NCBI GenBank assembly: GCA_017979445.1
Contig: CM030714.1
Location: forward strand, 19,723,405-19,787,404
Length of the DNA stretch: 64,000 nucleotides
Reading direction: 5' to 3'
Origin: Akebia trifoliata
Taxonomy: Eukaryota; Streptophyta; Magnoliopsida; Ranunculales; Lardizabalaceae
Below, piece after piece: positions 57,338 to 64,000 of this stretch. The notes beneath the pieces are model-generated. The model was not told the DNA's origin and searched no databases. It saw only the letters and a list, made by a program, of their open reading frames with translations. Both the position numbers and the translations under genes were made by a program. Within the stretch, counting starts at the first letter, position 1, and each line of letters opens with the position of its first letter.

Positions 57338-58811
57338 TAAAAGTGCCCTCGAACCACATGTGCGGATCCACTTTTTGTTGTTTGGGAATCGCCATCTAAT
57401 TTTACAGTATAGGAACCGAATCATGACTCTAAACAAATAAACAATACTGATCTACGGAAAAGAAATTATGGGTTTGGGGATCACGTTACTGGATTGGAAA
57501 GCATTAGGCACCAATCTTGCCGGGCAAATGCCAGTCTCTACTTTTTCCAAAAATTACATTGCTAAAACTGACCTAAAAATATAAATAAAATAAATTTAAT
57601 TTACTTTGGAGATTGTGACGGTTGAATCCCTCAGAATTGGTGGAGAGCATTCCTCGTATGAGTCTTTCTAATTTTATCTCCATCATTAGATCCACTTTCG
57701 ATCTCCGAGATGAGGTATTCTCCTCCTAGATCTGATTATTTTCCAACTTTTTTGGGTGGTTTTTGAGGATTTCTAGGTATTTTTTAAGTAAAAAATGGGA
57801 TTTGAGTATTAGGTAAGGACTTAGGACTTCAGATTTAGGGTTTTGGGAAGGTTGGGGAGAGTTTTTGGCCTCTCTTTCCTAGGTTTTCTTTTGACCTCCG
57901 AGATTCGGTTGTAGAGGTTCCTTTTTATAGAGTTTTTGGGAATTTTTTAATTTTTCAGTTCCTTGAATTAAGGTTTTGAATCTTACGTACAATGAAAGAG
58001 TTTTTTTTTTTGTTTTTTTATAAAAAAACCCCTTAATTATATTTTTATTTTTTTGGGACCCCAGATGGAGAAGTCTTTTATAAATATCATGTGGGCCCCA
58101 CTTAAATAAATGGGCCACCACTTAAAATTTGACTCATAGGCTTGATTGATTAATTTTATCTATTCAACTTTTTAATTCAATGTACTAAGATTTCACTTTA
58201 CGTTAATTAATATTTTAATTATTAATTTCAAAATTTTAAATTTTTAGGGTTGAAAAATTATCGTTTTGCCCTTAAAGAGGACTTTTACTTTGAGAGGTTG
58301 ATTTTTGATGTTTTGTGATGTTTTAAAATTAGTTTTCGTAAGGAATTCAATGAGAGTATCGATTTGTGTCATTTATAGGTTTTCGACATGAAATGATGGT
58401 AATCTTGTGAGGGGCATTTTCGTAATTTTGTCAAATTTTGTGAAAATTGACGAAACGATTTATTTGATTTTAATTTATTATTTTATGTGCTCAAAAAGAT
58501 TTTCCTAATTGTAATGTAATATCTAGAGATATTTTGATGTTAGGGGTATTTTGATAATTTGATCATTTTTTGGTGATTTTTCTCGTAAAGCTTCTATTTG
58601 TTTGAAAATGATGATTTCTATATTTTTGAGTCAGATTTTTCAAGCGTAACGTGGTTTCTAAAGTTTGCTTAGTTGAGATAACTCATCCGAATTTCTGAAA
58701 CATATCTAGTAACAAATAAAAAACATTGGAATATTCATCCATCATTTGGAACCATCACAATTTGGTTGACGAGTTGATTAATCAAGCAAGTACAAAAATG
58801 GGGTGTCTACA
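57338..58811 (-). repeat. 5' LTR of element C (1474 bp)
   Basis: Left edge TAAAAGTGCC (TGAAAGC with a change), right edge TGTCTACA. TATA at 57922-57929. Confidence 0.92.
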
Positions 58812-61440
58812 GCATGATAAATGACATATAAAAATATGACTAAATGATTCAGTGTTGTAATATGCATACGTGTGACAATAAATATACCAATGAATGCTCA
58901 AATGCACACGTGACAGTTGTAAAAGATTTAATTATAGAGAATAACTGTATGAAAAATAAATGCAAAAATGATTTTACTATTGAAACATTGGCATAAAATG
59001 CTAACAAGATAATAAAGATATACAAATAAGAGCATAGAAATTGTAGCATGATAGACGTGTAAGAAGTTATAAAATATACCAATATGAATACTCACACGAG
59101 ACAATTTAAAAAGATTTTACTTTTAAGAACACAAACTATCTTATGCTACAAAAGTTGAATCATGTTCATGAGATTCAACACACTTAGCACGAAAGGCGTT
59201 GGGACTGACTTTTTTCTGAAAAATATGTTATAAAAACAAATACTCCTATAAAAAGCCTAATTCATCAAATTTAACAATAGAATTAGCTACAATAATTTTC
59301 ACTCAAGATGTACCAATTTGGTGCAAAAACCAAAAGTCAAGAATTTTCCAACATGTATGTTTACTTGGGAAATTGTTTATGAGACACGGTGAGACTCCAT
59401 CATCTATAAGTGGACTCATTTTAAGAATAGTGTGAGGATACAAGTATCCAAATTTACCAATAAATAGCATGTTTTTGAAATAAGACAGATTTCTATATGA
59501 CGTGGCCACACTGACTCAAACAACGTGAAAATTTTTAAATTTTTTTTATAGAAATGAAGTCAAAACCTCAGATTTTACTATAAAGAACATGGTTAAAGAG
59601 TCAAAAACTTGATTTTATAAATAACGACCAACTCGTGAATTTTTAGACTCAAGAATGAACGTTTCTAGTTGCCGTGTATTTTACACACTAGTGTGAAGAT
59701 CTTCAATGATTTAACTGAGGGGATAATTTTTAACAACTGGTGGGTTTTCCAACACAAGAGATAGGGACGATGATGAGGAAAGATAAGAAATACTTCCTCC
59801 TCAATATCAACGAATCAGTTGAACTTATGTCCTTTGTTGGTTGATCATCAACCACAACATCTATGGACTTTTGACTAGAGTAGGTTCTTTGATTGATGAC
59901 TCGATAAGGACGACTATGAATAAATCAACATATAGCCTCATCATTTCTTATATCAACCTTTCTCAGATTTTCATGGTATTTAAATAGTATAACATTTGTT
60001 GTTAAAGGCCTTTAAAGACTTAAAACTGGGAGATAAGTTATTCCATAGATTGTATGCTATTGTTCAATCCTACTCTAAGATATATACAAGTAGTAAGGTA
60101 TCAAATAGTTCTACAATCTTGATTCCTAGATCTTACTATGAATCATAACTAGCCATTTCCTACAGAACAAAGTTGAACCTTTCAGCAACTCCATAGTGAC
60201 AAGGGACCTTAAGAGATAAGAATTTATGACGGATCCTGTGTTTATTATAAAATTTGGTGAATTGACTATTCTTATACTCTTTACCATGATCACTTCAGAT
60301 CCATCCAACAACAGACTCTATTTTTTTTAAAGATGCTTAACGACGTTCTTGAATCCATCAAATGTATCTAATTTTCCTTCAAGAATGCAATCAAATAGAA
60401 TCTAGAGTGGTAATCAACCACTACTAGAAAATATAATTTTCCTCTTGAAATTTAAACTCTTATGGGATCCACATGATCCACAAAGTAATGCTAGATGAAT
60501 TGAAGTAGCTAGAGTGTTTTTCTTTTTGTAAGACTTCGAACTTGTTTATCAATCTAGAACTTCCCACAGACATTTCTAAATTTATTACCCAACTTGGCCA
60601 ACTCTCTGACTAATTCTTTTTGAAGCACGTCGAAATAGGTTCTTGTAGTAAACATGGTCAAGTTGTTGAAGCCACAACTAGACCTCATCAACTTGAGCCA
60701 CATTACTCACACACAAAATTGTGATTTTTTTCGGTGTATTCGATAATGTAATAGTTATTGGATGTGCGGACACCTCTCATGATCAATTTCCCATTAATAT
60801 ATGTGATCTCACACACCATGCTGTTGAAACTTACTGATTGTTCTTTGTCGCATATTTGAGATATGCTAAGGAGGTTATATTTCAAACCATCAACACAGAG
60901 GATAATTTCAACCTTAGGCATCCCCGATCCACTGATAGTGCTACACCCAACAATCCTAGTGATAAAACTATCACCAAAGATAACAGAACCTCCATTAAAC
61001 TTTACCAAGTAACTAAACTGGCTTTGGCTATTGCACTTGTGTTTAGAGTGACCGCTATCCAAATACCATTGTATAAAATTTTTCACCTTAAAAATGGTGT
61101 GAATCATGAGGTACTAGTTATCCCTAGATTTAACTTTTCAATTTAAAATAATTTTTCAAGGTGAAGGATTGTGATTAGGAGGAGAAGTGATTTTCTTATT
61201 AAGCTCAATTTTCTCCTTCCTTGGTGAGCTTCAAGTGGGGGACCTATTTGTCTTATGTGATCTTAAAAATGATATCATCTTCGAATTCCTCCATGTACCT
61301 TGATTACTTCCACTTGATATTAAAGACTCTTGGGCTTTTAAACTTAGGAGAGTAACCTTATTAAATAAGTCTCTCACAATATAGTCCACTATAGGAGATG
61401 AAGAATTCCTAACTTACTTGGACTTGAGGGCTCTTATTTC
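58812..61440 (-). mobile_element. copia minus copy, internal region continued
   Basis: The reverse complement aligns with about 21640-24340 of the plus copy. It contains decayed integrase (60110-60680) and the gag-pre-integrase frame. It breaks off near 61440 before gag; no 5' LTR or Met-type PBS is found to the right. Confidence 0.85.
60703..61107 (-). pseudogene. pol: copia protease motif and gag-pre-integrase domain, minus copy
   Basis: An open 134-codon frame with QWYLDSGHSKHKCNSQSQF (protease active-site DSG), GGSVIFGDSF, LKYNLLSISQICDKEQSV and NGKLIMRGV. It parallels 21919-22293 but lacks the stop after the protease motif. Flanking gag and integrase are broken, so it is a remnant. Confidence 0.88.
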
Positions 61441-61697
61441 TTCACAAATAGTTCAATTTTACGTAAAGGAGCATGTCTGTAAATGCCAAACACGATGACA
61501 CCTATAGTTAAGTGTAGCTCACCCTGGAATCACCCAGGAGCACCCATGTAAATCCATGTAAGGCTCACATATGAAGCCATATTAGCCCTCTACTAGGGCA
61601 TATTTGTTAGCTTAATGGCGTTTTTATAATAAAAAAGTATGACTAGCCTCTACTTTTGAAGTTTCCTTTGGGAAACGTAGGAAAGACTTAGCGTACT
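61441..61697. other. Unassigned spacer between copia and next LTR
   Basis: No repeats, domains or LTR edge recognised. Confidence 0.4.
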
Positions 61698-64000
61698 TGT
61701 AACACCCAAAGTTTTTAATTTGTATCTCGAGGAAATCTAAATGTGAATTTCGATAAAATCTTAAAGAAAAACTCAGGGTAGAGTACTCAAATTTTAGCCT
61801 GTAAGCACATCCAAAGTTGAGTTCAGATGAGAAAGTTAGAAAATCCTCGAATTTCATGTCGAGTGGGACCCAAAATAGTGAAATTTGGTTAGGACGAGAA
61901 TCAAAAAAATTTGAAGTCACTAATAAGTCCGCAACAAAAAATATTCAAAATGGAATATTCATTCACCATTTTTCGAGTTCGAATAGTCAAGTTATCGTCG
62001 AAAAATAGAAACAAGTAGGAAAAAAATTACAAAACCACCTTTAGCCCTTTTATATATAAAAAGAGAGTTGGACACTCTTTCATGTGCTTCTCTTCTTTTC
62101 CAAAGAATCAAACATCAGCCCTCTCTCAATCCTAGGGTTTCAACCCATTCCCTTCCAAATCCATCGCGATCAAGCTTGTATTGATTGTCGACAAAGAAGG
62201 AAAAATCGTTGGCATCAACGAATTCTACGTTCTCACCGCATTAAACCCTTTTTTTCATTTATTTCTCTTGATCTCTCACCAAAAATAGCATGAGGGTTTG
62301 AGTCTATCCACTTGGAGTATCATCCTACGCCGAAGAGGAGTCATCCACCTTCATTGAAAAAGGTATCACACCTTTAACAAGGGTTTCGTGACCAACTCGT
62401 TCGTTTTGCACCCAAGTCAATCCAAACTAGTCGCTCGTATCACCGAACTTAGTTCTTGTGCTAGCTCATCGCATTTTGCATCCACAAATCAAGTAGGGAA
62501 CTCTCGATTCTTAGTGGTAACCATTAGATTTCAAAGTATGCATTTAGGTTTTAACAAAACTCATTGTTTGTTCTTAAATCGTCGAAATCTTGTGTGTGCT
62601 TTTAAATTCATGTTAGAATTAGAGATTTGATGTGCTTTTATCAAGTTTTAACAATAAATCCATGGGTGGGTCAAAGGATTCGAAGAACCGAAGAAAAATT
62701 CGAAAAATGATTGAAAAACCCAAATTTCACTAGGTTATTCAGTGCTGTCGGCAGGAGCTGTCGGTCCCACCGACACCTATCGAAGACCATTCTATCGGTC
62801 CCACCGACATAAACATGTTTTTGCCACCGACAGCCACTGACAGAACTACCTTCGAAACAGCTTCTGGCTCTTGAGTTATTACCCCCATGCCTTATATATG
62901 ATTTCCCACCCTTCATTTCATTAAAAATATTTTCCATTTACTTTTAAGTTCTTTAATGAAATTAAGGTTTTAACCCCCATTTTGGAATAATGGGAATGAT
63001 TTTAAAATTCAAATCTCAAAAGATCGAAATCCGAATTTTGGTTTCCAGAACACAATGTAAATTTTGACGTTTTCGACAAAACTTCAAAAGTTGATATCTT
63101 TCGCGTTACTTTGAATTATACTATAAAAATTACATGGTGTTGAACACTCAAGGCTTTTGTTTCCAAAAACCCGTTTTAAATTTTGAGAACTTTAAAAAAT
63201 TAAATTTTTGACACTTAGCCAAATTTTCACCAGCTTTGGCAGCCTACCTTCGCATATCCATTGTGACCTCGTTTTAACAAAAATTTAATGGTTTTGTGGT
63301 TGAATGATCAAAGTGATTTTGGAAAATTTCAAAAGAAAGGTTTGGTTTAAAAAATCGAAAAGTGGAAACATCGAAAGAATGGAAAATGGATGATCGATAA
63401 AATGTCAGAATCACACCCGAGGGGTGATGTTTGCATTTTACATTGTATGTTTGTGTAGGTTGGTGAAGGGATATCCAAGGATAATGAATAGTTGAATATT
63501 TATTTAAATTCTATTAGTGCAAAGACGTTGAGTACTGTTATTTATTTTAGGCCGGGGTGCCACTATTGCATGGTAGGAACTGGATATCCATTCTCAACCT
63601 TGTTCTGTTAATTTCTCTTTTGTTTAAAAAAAAAATAATATATATAAGTAGTTATTTTGTGAGTTGTTAAAGAATCTGTGAATGTCTGAAGGGATAGTAC
63701 GTCGTATCATCCAGAGTGATGTACTATCCTAGGATGTACGATAGGGACCACCAAGTTCATACGCGGTATGGGACGCGTATGAGAGTGGAGTCACAACTGG
63801 AATCCAGGTCCATTCCTTTCTATCTTTACCAGTGAACGTGTATTGTAAAGGTGGTCATATACGAATGGAGTGTTTAATTTGGGAATCACATGCACACCTG
63901 ATAGGCATAGACGAAGATGATTGGTCAGTGATCACTAATAATCTAGTAGTAGTCGAACGTTTTGACATTGAAAAGAGACCCATTGCTTACGGTCACATCA
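61698..64000 (+). repeat. LTR beginning TGTAACACCC, probably gypsy type, runs off the window
   Basis: TGTAACACCCAAAGTTTTTAA is a start common to large plant chromovirus LTRs (Tekay/Del type). A TATA box (TATATATAAA, about 62053) is followed by TC-rich DNA and CTAGGGTTTCAACC. Three TATCGGT/TGTCGGT-CCC-ACCGACA dyads lie at 62740-62850. No PBS or end is visible by 64000, so the lineage is inferred from the start only. Confidence 0.6.
62053..62062 (+). promoter_or_regulatory. TATA box in TGTAACACCC LTR
   Basis: TTATATATAAAAAGAGAG, about 355 bp into the LTR, with TC-rich DNA about 30 bp downstream. Confidence 0.65.

Larger units (their letters stand above)
37394..58811 (-). mobile_element. Element C: Tat/Ogre-type element, TSD GCATG, with nested insertions
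   Basis: LTRs at 37394-38619 (3') and 57338-58811 (5'), flanked by GCATG at 37389-37393 and 58812-58816. PBS at 57318-57336. Its body is interrupted by element B (39163-49379) and a solo Athila LTR (52147-53342). The order of conserved blocks matches A and B. The LTRs are more diverged from each other than those of A or B, so C is the older insertion, as nesting requires. Confidence 0.93.

Overview
The window is plant nuclear DNA from a flowering plant with a repeat-rich, probably large genome. The evidence is LTR retrotransposons with plant-type primer-binding sites (tRNA-Asp, tRNA-Arg, initiator tRNA-Met), Athila, Tat/Ogre and Ty1/copia lineages, nested insertions with 5-bp target duplications, and one broken fragment of a conserved eukaryotic WD40 gene (CIA1-like). 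The species cannot be named from the sequence. I see no intact host gene, no rRNA or tRNA gene and no prokaryotic feature. Nearly all open frames are retrotransposon remnants or translations of short tandem repeats.

Layout. (1) 1-7898, minus: Athila-type Ty3/gypsy element with a long pol frame, a gag 3' part, a tRNA-Asp PBS and a 1195-bp 5' LTR; its 3' end lies left of the window. (2) 7899-8064: end of a Tat-type LTR into which the Athila element appears to have inserted; 8065-9389 is unassigned. (3) 9390-17666, plus: element D, Tat-type, with a 2.0-kb LTR, tRNA-Arg PBS, three families of short dyad-containing tandem repeats and a frameshifted pol cut off in RNase H. (4) 17667-24812, plus: a Ty1/copia element inserted into D, lacking RT and its 3' LTR. 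(5) 24813-26210, minus: an Athila LTR with PBS. (6) 26211-61440, minus: a second copy of the same copia family, tail-to-tail with the first. Element A (26456-36659, TSD CGGGG) is inserted in its LTR and element C (37394-58811, TSD GCATG) in its body. C in turn contains element B (39163-49379, TSD GACTC), a solo Athila LTR (52147-53342) and a CIA1-like pseudogene fragment (about 56330-56850). (7) 61698-64000, plus: start of another LTR beginning TGTAACACCC.

How the parts relate. A, B and C are Tat/Ogre-type elements on the minus strand. A and B clearly share one internal deletion (gag, protease and RT lost, integrase remnant kept) and C is compatible with it, so this is a non-autonomous family that kept moving after losing its enzymes.

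The most interesting signal is in the non-coding DNA. A leader module holding the dyad ATAGAC-NNN-GTCTAT occurs in five elements of two lineages (Athila, A, B, C, D) with invariant arms and a different loop in each. Separately, A, B, C and D carry unrelated tandem arrays whose units each contain a short inverted repeat, and in A and B the two arms change together between units, as expected if the hairpin itself is maintained. I know of no description of this, but novelty could not be checked here.
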